A stretch of 64,000 bases of DNA from Clostridiales bacterium (GCA_022801595.1 JAAWSO010000002.1:124001-188000); one strand, 5' to 3'; shown: positions 27,801-37,496, counted from the first letter of the stretch. The notes: generated from the sequence alone by a model not told the origin. Program-made: numbers and translations.

Positions 27801-30179
27801 CTATCCCAGTAATTCTTGGGCGTAATAAACCGAACCCATGGCGTCTTTAGAGTAGAAATCAGCGGAAATCATATCTGCGTATTCCTGGGTCAAAACGGCG
27901 CCGCCTACCATAATTTTACACCCCGGCGCCTGTTGATGAAGCCGCTTGATTGTCTCTTCCATGTTGACCACTGTGGTAGTCATTAGGGCGCTCAGTCCCA
28001 CCAGCTTAACCTTTTGTTCCAAAACGGTGTCTACAATCAATTGAGGGTCTACGTCCTTCCCTAGGTCAATCACATCGTAGCTGTAATTTTCCAGTAATAC
28101 CTTCACGATGTTTTTCCCAATGTCGTGAATGTCGCCTTTGACTGTGGCCAAAATGATTTTATCCTTTTTCACTTGGGTTTCGCCAGTGGAATTCAGGTAG
28201 GACTTGATGGCGTCAAAGGCGGCCTTGGCTGCTTCGGCACTCATCAGAAGCTGAGGGAGAAACAGAGTTCCGGTCTCGAATTCTTTCCCTACTTTGTCCA
28301 AAGCTGGGATCAGCTCTTGATTGATGATATCCAGCGGTGGGATGGTTTGCACCATGGCTTTGGCTGCGTCAAAGGCGCTTTCCTTCAATCCCTTGATAAT
28401 CGCTTGGGTAAGCCCGATCTCCCCAGAAGAAACGGGTGCAGGGGAAGAGGACTGTCCGGCGTATTGGGCGATGTAGTCCATGCATTGTACATCGGCTCCA
28501 CTCAGGGCACAGTAGGAGTAATAAGCTGCCATCATCGGCTTGGAATTGGGGTTGATGATGGCGGCGCTCAAGCCGTTTTGCATGGCCATGGTGAAGAAAG
28601 CGGTGTTGACATTTTCCCGCTGGGGCAGGCCAAAGGAAATGTTAGACACGCCAAGGGAGGTGTATAGCCCCAGTTCGTCCCGTATCAGCTCCAAAGCCTT
28701 CAGGGTAACGGCCGCAGCTTCCTGCTCGGCGCTGACGGTCATGGCCAGCACGTCCACAATGATATCCTTTTTTTCAATGCCGTAGGTGGCGGCGGTATCC
28801 ATAATTTTTTTGGCAATGGCCAGCCGGCCTTCTGCTGTGGAGGGAATCCCATCTTCGTCAATAGTCAAAGCAATGACGGTACCGCCGTATTTTTTCATCA
28901 GCGGAAAAATGCTGTGCATGGATTCCTGCTTGCCGTTTACCGAGTTGATCAGCGGCTTGCCGTTATAAATGCGCAAAGCCCTTTCCATGGCTTCTACGTT
29001 GGTGGTATCAATTTGTAACGGAAGATCGATGATACTTTGGATTTCCCGGATGGCGTCTTCCATCAAAGCCACCTCGTCAATTTCCGGCAGACCCACGTTG
29101 ACGTCTAGAATATGGGCGCCGTTTTGCTGCTGCGCAACCCCTTCTTTGAGAATGTAATTCATATCGTGTTCCCGCAGCGCTTGTTTGAACCGGGATTTTC
29201 CAGTGGGGTTGATCCGTTCTCCAATAATCACTGGCTTAGGGCCGAAGGTTACGGCTTGGGAGTAGGAGGAAACTACTGTGCGGTTTTTGGGGATAATGGG
29301 AGCGGGAAGCAGGCCCTTACAGGCTCGGATCATTTCTGCCAAATGATCTGGCGTGGTGCCGCAACATCCGCCGATGATCCAGGCGCCCTCCATGACGATA
29401 TCCACCATGGAAGCAGCAAATTCTTTCGGGTCCACGTCATATACCGTTTGGCCGTTGACACTTTTGGGCAGGCCGGCGTTAGGGTTAACCACAATGGGAA
29501 TGGAACAGCATTCCGTGAGTTGAGGCATCAGCTTTTTCATCTGCTCCGGTCCAAGGCCGCAGTTAAAGCCCATTCCATCCACACCCAAACTTTCCAAGAG
29601 AGCGACGGCGGCAGGGATATCTCCGCCAGTGAGCAATTTGCCATGTTCGTCAAAGATCATGGTGACGAAAACCGGCAAATCTGTGTTTTCTTTTGCCGCT
29701 AGGATAGCTGCTTTTCCCTCATACGTATCGCTCATGGTTTCGATTAAGATCACATCAGCGCCGGCCTGCGCGCCGGTGACGGCCATTTCCCGGAATAGTT
29801 CATACGCTTGGTCAAAATCCAAATCTCCCAGCGGGCGCATCAGTTTTCCAGTGGGGCCAATGTCCATAGCGACCAAGCCGCGGCCGCTTTCCTCAACGGC
29901 ACGGCGGGCTAGGGCCACACCGTGCTGGATCACATCTTGGGCGGAATATTGGTGATCTTGAAATTTGGTGGCGTTAGCACCGAAGGTATTGGTCTTGATG
30001 ATATCGCAGCCGGCGGCTAAATAATCCTTGTGGATTTTCAGGATCAGCTCTGGATGGGTGATGTTCCAAAGCTCTGGAAGTTCTCCGGCACCCAGACCAT
30101 TTTGTTGTAGAAGAGAGCCCATTCCACCGTCAAAAAAAATCAGGCGCTTTCCCAATTCCTGTTTGATATTCAAAGTCAT
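27801..30179 (-). CDS. metH: Cobalamin-dependent methionine synthase lacking the reactivation domain
   Basis: Hcy-methyltransferase (FFDGGMGSLLQQNGLG), pterin-binding (VIIGERINPTGKSRFKQAL), B12-binding (ATVKGDIHDIGKNIVKVLLENYSYDVIDLG); ends without activation domain. Confidence 0.94.
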   Translation of the reverse strand: MTLNIKQELGKRLIFFDGGMGSLLQQNGLGAGELPELWNITHPELILKIHKDYLAAGCDIIKTNTFGANATKFQDHQYSAQDVIQHGVALARRAVEESGRGLVAMDIGPTGKLMRPLGDLDFDQAYELFREMAVTGAQAGADVILIETMSDTYEGKAAILAAKENTDLPVFVTMIFDEHGKLLTGGDIPAAVALLESLGVDGMGFNCGLGPEQMKKLMPQLTECCSIPIVVNPNAGLPKSVNGQTVYDVDPKEFAASMVDIVMEGAWIIGGCCGTTPDHLAEMIRACKGLLPAPIIPKNRTVVSSYSQAVTFGPKPVIIGERINPTGKSRFKQALREHDMNYILKEGVAQQQNGAHILDVNVGLPEIDEVALMEDAIREIQSIIDLPLQIDTTNVEAMERALRIYNGKPLINSVNGKQESMHSIFPLMKKYGGTVIALTIDEDGIPSTAEGRLAIAKKIMDTAATYGIEKKDIIVDVLAMTVSAEQEAAAVTLKALELIRDELGLYTSLGVSNISFGLPQRENVNTAFFTMAMQNGLSAAIINPNSKPMMAAYYSYCALSGADVQCMDYIAQYAGQSSSPAPVSSGEIGLTQAIIKGLKESAFDAAKAMVQTIPPLDIINQELIPALDKVGKEFETGTLFLPQLLMSAEAAKAAFDAIKSYLNSTGETQVKKDKIILATVKGDIHDIGKNIVKVLLENYSYDVIDLGKDVDPQLIVDTVLEQKVKLVGLSALMTTTVVNMEETIKRLHQQAPGCKIMVGGAVLTQEYADMISADFYSKDAMGSVYYAQELLG

Positions 30180-30823
30180 TCTTCCTTTCTAAATGGACAA
30201 TTTTTGGCCTCGCAGGTCATGCAGCGGGCAATATGACAGCTTTTCTTTTCGTTGGTGAAGCCGATGATGGCGGTCACGGATTTGGATGGTACCAACATAA
30301 AGCTGTCTGTAGTGGTCAGCCCGATTCGTTTCTGCGCATCCAATAATCCCAGCAGGGTCTTTTGATGGGTGATGGGAAAATCCCCGTAGCCGGGACTGTA
30401 TCGAGGCCGTAGGTATAAGCCTTGCTCCGCGGCTTCCGCCTGAATCTCTTCTTGCCGCTGGTCGCAGTATTCTTCAATGGCCGTGGCGGCGCAGGCCTGT
30501 AAAATCACCGCTTTGCTCATATCCAGTATATTATACCGCTGAATCAGGAAATCTACCTTGGCTCCCAAAGTCGCAGCGAAAACGCTGGCCTGTTTGCAGC
30601 CTTGGATATGTAGGGAAAGCTGCTTGCTTTGAATTTCCATACCGCCGATCTTGAGCTGATTGTCTCCAGTTACCGTCACATTATAGGTGCGGAATACTGC
30701 TTTTGGGGCCATAGCCTCCTCCAGCTCCTGCATGCAGACCTGGATTTGTTGTTGGATGATCTCATCCGCTGGCTTGCCTCGATATCCTAAATAACGGAGG
30801 ATTTCTTTTTGATTGAGTTCCAT
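30176..30823 (-). CDS. Stand-alone methionine synthase activation-domain-like protein
   Basis: EILRYLGYRGKPADEIIQQQIQ...YLRPRYSPGYGDFPITHQKTLLGLLDAQKRIGLTTTDSFMLVPSKSVTAIIGF; overlaps metH by 4 nt. Confidence 0.85.
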   Translation of the reverse strand: MELNQKEILRYLGYRGKPADEIIQQQIQVCMQELEEAMAPKAVFRTYNVTVTGDNQLKIGGMEIQSKQLSLHIQGCKQASVFAATLGAKVDFLIQRYNILDMSKAVILQACAATAIEEYCDQRQEEIQAEAAEQGLYLRPRYSPGYGDFPITHQKTLLGLLDAQKRIGLTTTDSFMLVPSKSVTAIIGFTNEKKSCHIARCMTCEAKNCPFRKEE

Positions 30824-30844
30824 GGCGCGCTCCTTCCTGGCGAT

Positions 30845-31717
30845 CTACGATATGCGGATAATATCGGAAAGATTGCCCATGATTTTTTCTGCAATTTCCG
30901 GTTTGTTCATGGTATATAAATGGATGGCGTTGACGCCATTGGCGATTAAGTCAATGATTTGCTCGGTAGCATAGGCGATGCCGGCCTGTTTCATGGCGTC
31001 CGGGTGATCGGCGAACCGTTCCACAATCGCTTTGAACCGGGCAGGTAGCTCCGTGCCGGACAGCTCACAGATCCGTTTGATTTGATTGCTGTTGGTGACC
31101 GGCATAATTCCCGCTACAATGGGAACTTGGATCCCCTTGGCAAGGGCGCGGTACAGAAATTTATATAGAATGTTATTATCAAAAAACATCTGTGTCGTTA
31201 AAAAATCGCAGCCGCTTTCTACCTTTTGTTTGAGGTGGTCGATGTCCGCTTCCTTGCTGGGACATTCCACATGACTCTCTGGATAACAGGCGGCGCCAAT
31301 GCAGAAATCGCCTTGGGCGTTGATTTCCTCAATCAACTGATAGGCATATTGGAAATCCCGGGGGGCGTTTGGGTTGCAATCCTGGGGCATGTCCCCCCGC
31401 AAGGCTAGGATATTCTCAATGTTGTGCTCTTTTAAGGACTGCAAAGTGTCGTTGATTTGGGTCCGTGAGGAGGTGATGCAGGTGAGATGGGCCAAAGCTG
31501 GAATTTGGTGCTGCTCCTGAATTTCTTCCGCGATTTCCAGGGTGCGTTTTGAGGTGCTGCCGCCTGCGCCGTAGGTAACGCTGATAAAATTGGGAGAGGT
31601 GGCGGCAATGCCTTGGATCACCCCGTGAATTTGATCGAGGCTTACGCCCGGTTTGGGCGGGAAAATTTCGCAGGAAATCGTGACGTTTCCTTGACGAAGC
31701 AAGTCAATAATTTTCAT
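30845..31717 (-). CDS. metF: Methylenetetrahydrofolate reductase
   Basis: CEIFPPKPGVSLDQIHGVIQGIAATSPNFISVTYGAGGSTSKRTLEIA...FLTTQMFFDN. Confidence 0.94.
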   Translation of the reverse strand: MKIIDLLRQGNVTISCEIFPPKPGVSLDQIHGVIQGIAATSPNFISVTYGAGGSTSKRTLEIAEEIQEQHQIPALAHLTCITSSRTQINDTLQSLKEHNIENILALRGDMPQDCNPNAPRDFQYAYQLIEEINAQGDFCIGAACYPESHVECPSKEADIDHLKQKVESGCDFLTTQMFFDNNILYKFLYRALAKGIQVPIVAGIMPVTNSNQIKRICELSGTELPARFKAIVERFADHPDAMKQAGIAYATEQIIDLIANGVNAIHLYTMNKPEIAEKIMGNLSDIIRIS

Positions 31718-31800
31718 AATATAAAGTCCTCCCTTGGGGGGATAGAATGAATGGATTGTGTTTGAAAGGAACGCAAACATAAATTTAAGTTTTTTCATTC

Positions 31801-31859
31801 CATGTTTTCAGAAATTCTCGGATCTTGGATTTGGATAATATTTCGAGATTATTATAACA
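31801..31859. repeat. Dispersed intergenic repeat, copy C (upstream of metF)
   Basis: catgttttcagaaattctcggatcttggatttggataatatttcgagattattataaca, alignable with copy B. Confidence 0.55.
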
Positions 31860-31928
31860 AAAAAAGAGGCGGAAGAAAACCCAATTTTACAAATCTAGGT
31901 TTTTTCTGCACTCTTTCTGAAACAATGA

Positions 31929-33212
31929 TTACGCCAAAGCCTGAGAGAGATCGGCAATCAGGTCGTCAATATGTTCGGTTCCAATCGACAGCCGAACGGT
32001 ATTTGGTTTGATGCCGCTGTTCAGCAGTTCGGCTTCGGTCATCTGGGAATGGGTGGTGCTGGCTGGATGGATGACCAGAGATTTTACATCAGCGACATTG
32101 GCCAGCAGGGAGAAAATCTCCAGTTTGTCAATGAACGCCTGGGCCTCCTTGGCGCCGCCTTCCACCTCAATGGTGAAAATAGATGCGCCTCCATTGGGGA
32201 AATATTTTTGATATAGGCCATGGTAAGGGTTGCCTGGCAGGGATGGATGATTGATCTTCACTACCTTTGGATGTCTGCTGAGGAATTCTACGATTTTAAT
32301 GGTATTTTCCACATGGCGCTCTACCCGCAGAGACAAAGTCTCCAGGCCTTGCAGGAAAATAAAGGCGTGGATGGGGGAAAGGGTCGCGCCCATGTCGCGA
32401 AGCAGGATGGCGCGGATTTTGGTGACAAAAGCAGCCGGGCCAACCGCTTTGGTGAAGCTCAGGCCGTGATAGCTTGGGTTTGGTTCGGTGAGGGATGGGA
32501 ATTTGCCGGAAGCCTCCCAGTCAAACTTGCCGCTGTCAACGATGACGCCGCCGATGGTGGTTCCGTGGCCGCCGATGAATTTGGTAGCGGAGTGAACCAC
32601 AATGTCAGCTCCATACTCGAAAGGACGGACCAAGAAGGGGGTAGCGAACGTACTGTCCACCACCAGCGGAATTTTGTTGGCGTGGGCGATTTCCGCCACC
32701 TTCTCAATGTCGATTAGGTTGGCATTGGGATTGCCGATTGTCTCAATGAAAATGGCCTTGGTGTTGTCCTGAATGGCCGATTGGAAGCTTCCTTCTTCAT
32801 CTGGGTCCACAAAGGTGGTAGTGATGCCATATTGGGGGAGGGTGTGCTCCAGAAGGTTGTAAGTGCCGCCATAGATGGTCTTGGCGGCAACGATATGATC
32901 GCCGGCCTGAGCCAAATTTTGGATGGTGTAGGTAATGGCGGCGGCGCCAGAAGAAACCGCTAGGGCTGCCACGCCGCCTTCCAGGGCAGCGATCCGTTTT
33001 TCAAATACATCTTGGGTCGAGTTCGTCAGACGGCCGTAGATGTTGCCGGCGTCGGTTAAATTAAACCGTGCCGCGGCATGCTCCGAGTTTTTGAACACGT
33101 AGGAGGCCGTTTGATAAATCGGCACCGCACGGGCGTCGCTGGCTGGGTCGGGAGATTCCTGACCAACGTGGAGCTGTTTGGTTTCAAATTTCCATTCTCT
33201 TTTTTCGCTCAT
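31929..33212 (-). CDS. metY: O-acetylhomoserine aminocarboxypropyltransferase/cysteine synthase family (PLP)
   Basis: [72 protein letters not shown]...[13 protein letters not shown]. Confidence 0.93.
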   Translation of the reverse strand: MSEKREWKFETKQLHVGQESPDPASDARAVPIYQTASYVFKNSEHAAARFNLTDAGNIYGRLTNSTQDVFEKRIAALEGGVAALAVSSGAAAITYTIQNLAQAGDHIVAAKTIYGGTYNLLEHTLPQYGITTTFVDPDEEGSFQSAIQDNTKAIFIETIGNPNANLIDIEKVAEIAHANKIPLVVDSTFATPFLVRPFEYGADIVVHSATKFIGGHGTTIGGVIVDSGKFDWEASGKFPSLTEPNPSYHGLSFTKAVGPAAFVTKIRAILLRDMGATLSPIHAFIFLQGLETLSLRVERHVENTIKIVEFLSRHPKVVKINHPSLPGNPYHGLYQKYFPNGGASIFTIEVEGGAKEAQAFIDKLEIFSLLANVADVKSLVIHPASTTHSQMTEAELLNSGIKPNTVRLSIGTEHIDDLIADLSQALA

Positions 33213-33313
33213 ATTCATTACCACACTTTCTTTCTTGAAAAATTTCAGTTTTTGAAGGGGTGATTTCTAAAAAAATAATAGTAATCATATCGATTTAGTA
33301 ATCTTTAAAACGT

Positions 33314-33342
33314 ATTTTACCTGTTGCAGCAAAAAATGTCAA
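33314..33342 (-). promoter_or_regulatory. Candidate sigma-A promoter for metY
   Basis: Minus strand TTGACA-17 nt-TAAAAT. Confidence 0.7.
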
Positions 33343-33434
33343 TAGCTTCTGAAGAAATTTTAAAAAAGTTTTTCCAAGAATTAAGAAACCGCGGAAGCTG
33401 TCTAATTTCGATGAACCTCCGTGGTTTTGTGGAA

Positions 33435-33890
33435 TTATGCAGTTTCATGTTTGGAGTTGACTTTGGCGGGTGGGTTAAGCTCCAAATCCCGTTTTACCAG
33501 GTCTGCCAAGGTCACTCGGTTGACCACTTCTTCCACCGCTTCTTTCAATTCCTGCCATAGTTCCACGGTGGCACATCGAGGAGCGCGGTGACAATCATTT
33601 TCCAGGAAGTCCAAGCACGGGACAGGGGAAAGGGTTCCTTCCATCAGGCGCAGAACCATGCCAACGGTGTAATATTCTGGAGGGTGGGAAAGCTGATATC
33701 CCCCATTTGCGCCCCGTGCGCTTTTGACATAACCGGCTTTACAAAGCTGGTTGATAATTTGTTCCAAGTACTTGTCGGATATTTCTTGGCGCACGGAAAT
33801 ACTTTTGATACTGATGTATTCCTCTTTTCCGTTGACTGCCAGATCCAACAGAAGCCGGAGGGCATATCGCCCTTTTGTGGAAACTCGCAT
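33435..33890 (-). CDS. Rrf2 family transcriptional regulator, IscR-like
   Basis: MRVSTKGRYALRLLLDLAVNGKEEYISIKSISVRQEISDKYLEQIINQLCKAGYVKSARGANGGYQLSHPP; three clustered Cys (PCLDFLENDCHRAPRC). Confidence 0.9.
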   Translation of the reverse strand: MRVSTKGRYALRLLLDLAVNGKEEYISIKSISVRQEISDKYLEQIINQLCKAGYVKSARGANGGYQLSHPPEYYTVGMVLRLMEGTLSPVPCLDFLENDCHRAPRCATVELWQELKEAVEEVVNRVTLADLVKRDLELNPPAKVNSKHETA

Positions 33891-34132
33891 GATGACCTCC
33901 TAAAATATCTGATTTTGCGTTGTTGAGACTGATATTATGAATAAAAAATTTTTGTATGATTTCAGTAGGAGAAAAATACTTTACTCATTATACTACGTTT
34001 TTTGTTGTTTTTCAGTAACAGATCGCATATTTTATGTAGAAAAAATCATATTTGTTTTGTAGAGGTTATCCAGTTTCGCTAAAGAGATCAAAGTTGCCAA
34101 GAAACTGCTGGAATTTTTATCTATCATTTCTC

Positions 34133-34161
34133 TTGTATCCTAACACAACATATAGTAAAAT
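34133..34161 (+). promoter_or_regulatory. Candidate sigma-A promoter of the hyd maturase operon
   Basis: TTGTAT-17 nt-TAAAAT. Confidence 0.6.
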
Positions 34162-34167
34162 AAAAAT

Positions 34168-34395
34168 AATTATCCACCTCTTATGGAAAAAGGGCCGGAA
34201 AATGGCTTCCTGCACCAACCAGACTGGATAAGGATTCCAAAGCAAATCGTGCTGACTTCGCGAGGGTGCGGCGTTATCCCAACCGGCAAGGCGATTAGAA
34301 TATTACATAGATCACGCATCCTTACCCCAAAGGAAATTTTGTTGTATTCTATTCCCTCTGCCCCGCGGTTTTGGACAGAGGATTTTTTGTTTTTG
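34168..34395 (+). ncRNA. Candidate structured leader RNA upstream of the hydrogenase maturation operon
   Basis: ~220 nt between promoter and terminator-like hairpin; TAAGGAT (34229-34235) can pair with ATCCTTA (34318-34324) while overlapping GGATAA (34226-34231) can pair with TTATCC (34274-34279). Confidence 0.4.
34356..34395 (+). terminator. Terminator-like hairpin upstream of the TM1266-like gene
   Basis: CCTCTGcCC...GGaCAGAGG followed by ATTTTTTG. Confidence 0.6.
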
Positions 34396-34447
34396 GAAAA
34401 CCTTTTCAAGCAACTTCAAAATTTTTATGGAAAAAGGAGTTTTTGTT

Positions 34448-34711
34448 ATGAGTAATACAACCGATCACCGTATCGCCCTCATCGGGATTATCGCGGAAAG
34501 TCGAGATCAAACGGATGCCATCAACACCTTGTTATCGGAATATGGAGACTACATTGTGGGCAGAATGGGTATCCCTTATCGGGATCGGAAGCTGAATATT
34601 ATCAGCATTGTGATGGACGCCCCCAACGATCAAATCAGCGCTTTGTCCGGTAAGCTTGGTATGCTGGACGGGATTAGCGTCAAGACCGTGTATTCAAAAG
34701 TCGAGGGATAA
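34448..34711 (+). CDS. TM1266-family iron-only hydrogenase system putative regulator
   Basis: HRIALIGIIAESRDQTDAINTLLSEYGDYIVGRMGIPYRDRKLNIISIVMDAPNDQISALSGKLGMLDGISVKTVYSK; directly upstream of hydG. Confidence 0.88.
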   Translation: MSNTTDHRIALIGIIAESRDQTDAINTLLSEYGDYIVGRMGIPYRDRKLNIISIVMDAPNDQISALSGKLGMLDGISVKTVYSKVEG

Positions 34712-34757
34712 GCTAGTCTGATTTTTACAACAAAATAAGGAAGAGGGATGTGTGTCT

Positions 34758-36176
34758 ATGTATAATGTCAAGTCAAAAGTAGCTGCCGAATTTATTGATG
34801 ACAATGAAATTTTAGAAACCTTGGAATATGCCAAACAAAATAAAAGCAACCGGGAATTGATTTCTGGGCTGTTGGAACGGGCCAAGGACTGCAAAGGGCT
34901 AACGCACCGGGAAGCTGCTGTTCTTCTGGAATGCGACCAGGAAGACTTGAATCGTCAGATGGAGGCCCTGGCTAAAGAGATCAAGCAAAAATTTTACGGA
35001 AACCGGATTGTTATGTTCGCCCCTTTGTATCTCTCGAACTATTGCATCAATGGCTGTACTTATTGCCCGTACCATTTTAAAAATAAAAACATTTGCCGCA
35101 AGAAGCTGACTCAGGAGGAAATCCGCCAGGAGGTGATTGCCCTCCAGGATATGGGCCATAAGCGTCTGGCCTTGGAAGCGGGAGAAGATCCAGTTCATAA
35201 CCCGATTGAATACATTTTGGAGAGCATTGAAACCATTTATAGTATCAAACATAAAAATGGAGCGATCCGCCGGGTAAACGTAAATATTGCCGCCACCACC
35301 GTGGAGAATTATCGGAAACTGCACGACGCTGGGATCGGCACCTATATCTTGTTCCAGGAAACCTATCATAAGGAAACCTATGAAAAACTGCATCCTACCG
35401 GCCCAAAACACAATTATGCCTACCATACGGAGGCTATGGACCGGGCTATGGAAGCGGGCATCGACGATGTGGGGATCGGCGTACTGTTCGGCCTCAATCT
35501 TTACCGCTACGATTTCGTCGGCCTGCTCATGCACGCGGAGCATTTGGAAGCCGCAATGGGAGTGGGCCCTCACACCATCAGCGTACCTCGGATCCGTCCT
35601 GCGGATGACATCAATCCTGAGGACTTTCCCGATGCGATCAGTGATGATTTGTTTGCGAAAATTGTTGCTGTCCTGCGCATTGCTGTGCCATATACCGGCA
35701 TGATTATTTCTACTCGGGAATCCCAAAAGTCCCGGGAGCGGGTGTTGGATTTAGGCGTTTCCCAGATCAGCGGTGGTTCCCGAACCAGCGTCGGCGGCTA
35801 TGTGGACGAGGAGCCGGAGGAGGAGAATTCCGCCCAGTTTGATTTGAGCGATACCAGGACTTTGGACGAGATTGTCAATTGGCTGCTGACTTTGGGGTAT
35901 ATCCCTAGCTTCTGTACCGCCTGTTATCGGGAAGGGCGTACCGGCGACCGGTTTATGCAATTGGTGAAATCCGGGCAGATTGCCAACTGCTGCCAACCCA
36001 ATGCCTTGATGACCCTCAAGGAATATTTAGAGGACTATGCCTCCGAGGATACCCGAAGCAAGGGGGAGGCGGTGATCGCGGAGGAGATGGAGCGTGTGCC
36101 GAATCCGAAAGTTAAGGAAATCGCCACCAGGTATTTGCAGGAAATGAAGGAAGGGAAACGGGATTTCCGTTTCTAA
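34758..36176 (+). CDS. hydG: [FeFe]-hydrogenase H-cluster radical SAM maturase HydG
   Basis: Radical SAM CX3CX2C (NYCINGCTYCPYHFKNKNICRKKL), C-terminal FCTACYREGRTGDRFM...ANCCQPNALMTLKEYLEDYAS. Confidence 0.95.
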   Translation: MYNVKSKVAAEFIDDNEILETLEYAKQNKSNRELISGLLERAKDCKGLTHREAAVLLECDQEDLNRQMEALAKEIKQKFYGNRIVMFAPLYLSNYCINGCTYCPYHFKNKNICRKKLTQEEIRQEVIALQDMGHKRLALEAGEDPVHNPIEYILESIETIYSIKHKNGAIRRVNVNIAATTVENYRKLHDAGIGTYILFQETYHKETYEKLHPTGPKHNYAYHTEAMDRAMEAGIDDVGIGVLFGLNLYRYDFVGLLMHAEHLEAAMGVGPHTISVPRIRPADDINPEDFPDAISDDLFAKIVAVLRIAVPYTGMIISTRESQKSRERVLDLGVSQISGGSRTSVGGYVDEEPEEENSAQFDLSDTRTLDEIVNWLLTLGYIPSFCTACYREGRTGDRFMQLVKSGQIANCCQPNALMTLKEYLEDYASEDTRSKGEAVIAEEMERVPNPKVKEIATRYLQEMKEGKRDFRF

Positions 36177-36207
36177 CAGGAGTCTGGCAAGGAAGGGAGG
36201 AACCAAG

Positions 36208-37407
36208 ATGGAATTGCAACAGACCCCTGGCGCCAATCGGCTGCATATTGGAATTTTTGGCCGGCGAAACAGCGGGAAATCCTCGCTGATCAATGCCATC
36301 ACCCAACAGGAGATCGCATTGGTCAGCCAGGTGGCTGGCACCACAACGGATCCAGTTTATAAGGCTATGGAAATTCCAGGCATTGGTCCTTGTATGCTGA
36401 TTGATACCGCGGGATTTGACGACGAGGGGGATTTGGGCGCCATGCGGGTGGAGAAAACCCGGGCGGCTCTGGCTAAAACAGATGTGGCGATTCTGGTGTT
36501 TTCTCAGCTCGACCTGAGCCGGGAAGCGGAGTGGGTTGCCGCCCTGCGCCAAAAGAAAACCCCGATTTTGGCTGTGATCAGTCAACGGGACGTGCGGACG
36601 GAAGCAGAGATTGTAGCTTTGCAGCAGGCGGTGCGGGAACACTTTTCCCTGGAGCCTCTGTTGGTAAGCGCCAAAGAAGGCGCTGGGATTTCCCAAATCA
36701 AAGATGAAATTCTAAGGGCGATGCCGGAAGATTTTGAAATGGCCAGTATCACCGGCCATTTGGTGTCGCCGCACGATGTGGTTTTGCTGGTAATGCCCCA
36801 AGATATCCAAGCCCCCAAAGGCCGTCTGATCTTGCCGCAAGTCCAGACCATCCGGGATTTGCTGGATCATCAATGCGTGGTGATGAGCGCCACAGCGGAT
36901 CAGTTGGAAACGGCTTTGGCTGCCCTGGAAAAGCCGCCCAGCTTGATTATTACCGATTCCCAGGTATTTCCTTTTGTGTTTGAGCGCAAACCAGAGGAAA
37001 GCCGGCTGACGTCCTTTTCCATTCTGCTGGCTGCTTATAAAGGGGACTTATCCGCTTTTGTGACAGGGGCCAAGGCGATTGACACCCTAACCGAACAGTC
37101 CCGGGTATTGATTGCGGAAGCCTGTACCCATGCGCCGCTGAGTGAAGATATTGGGCGGGTAAAAATTCCTGCCATGCTGCGCAAACGGTTTGGTTCAGGC
37201 TTACAGGTGGATTTGGTTAGTGGAGCGGATTTTCCGCAAGATGTTTCCTCCTACGACCTGATTATCCATTGCGGAGCCTGTATGTTCAACCGTAAACATG
37301 TGCTGTCCCGCGTGGAGCAAGCCAAACAGCAAGGGACGCCAATTTGCAATTACGGCGTTGTCATTGCTAAGTTGACTGGGATTTTAGATCATGTTTTCTT
37401 AGGTTAG
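36208..37407 (+). CDS. hydF: [FeFe]-hydrogenase H-cluster maturation GTPase HydF
   Basis: HIGIFGRRNSGKSSLINAITQQEIALVSQVAGTTTDPVYKAMEI...IHCGACMFNRKHVLSR. Confidence 0.95.
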   Translation: MELQQTPGANRLHIGIFGRRNSGKSSLINAITQQEIALVSQVAGTTTDPVYKAMEIPGIGPCMLIDTAGFDDEGDLGAMRVEKTRAALAKTDVAILVFSQLDLSREAEWVAALRQKKTPILAVISQRDVRTEAEIVALQQAVREHFSLEPLLVSAKEGAGISQIKDEILRAMPEDFEMASITGHLVSPHDVVLLVMPQDIQAPKGRLILPQVQTIRDLLDHQCVVMSATADQLETALAALEKPPSLIITDSQVFPFVFERKPEESRLTSFSILLAAYKGDLSAFVTGAKAIDTLTEQSRVLIAEACTHAPLSEDIGRVKIPAMLRKRFGSGLQVDLVSGADFPQDVSSYDLIIHCGACMFNRKHVLSRVEQAKQQGTPICNYGVVIAKLTGILDHVFLG

Positions 37408-37459
37408 GAAACGGGTCATTCTTTTCACCTGTGAGAAAGAGAACTAGTCAAAGAAACTG

Positions 37460-37496
37460 AAAAGCGCACAGAGAAACTTCTCTCTGTGCGCTTTTT
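37460..37496. terminator. Bidirectional terminator between hydF and the PadR gene
   Basis: AAAGCGCACAGAGAaacttcTCTCTGTGCGCTTTTT. Confidence 0.85.

Noticed and set aside
31718-31928. SAM riboswitch or T-box before metF
   Set aside because: No S-box or T-box consensus found; only the dispersed repeat and a TATAAT-like -10.
34170-34409. 79/90-aa ORFs on both strands in the hyd leader
   Set aside because: No homology features; better explained as a structured leader RNA.
34899-35726. 275-aa minus-strand ORF antisense to hydG
   Set aside because: Fully within hydG; no recognisable protein.
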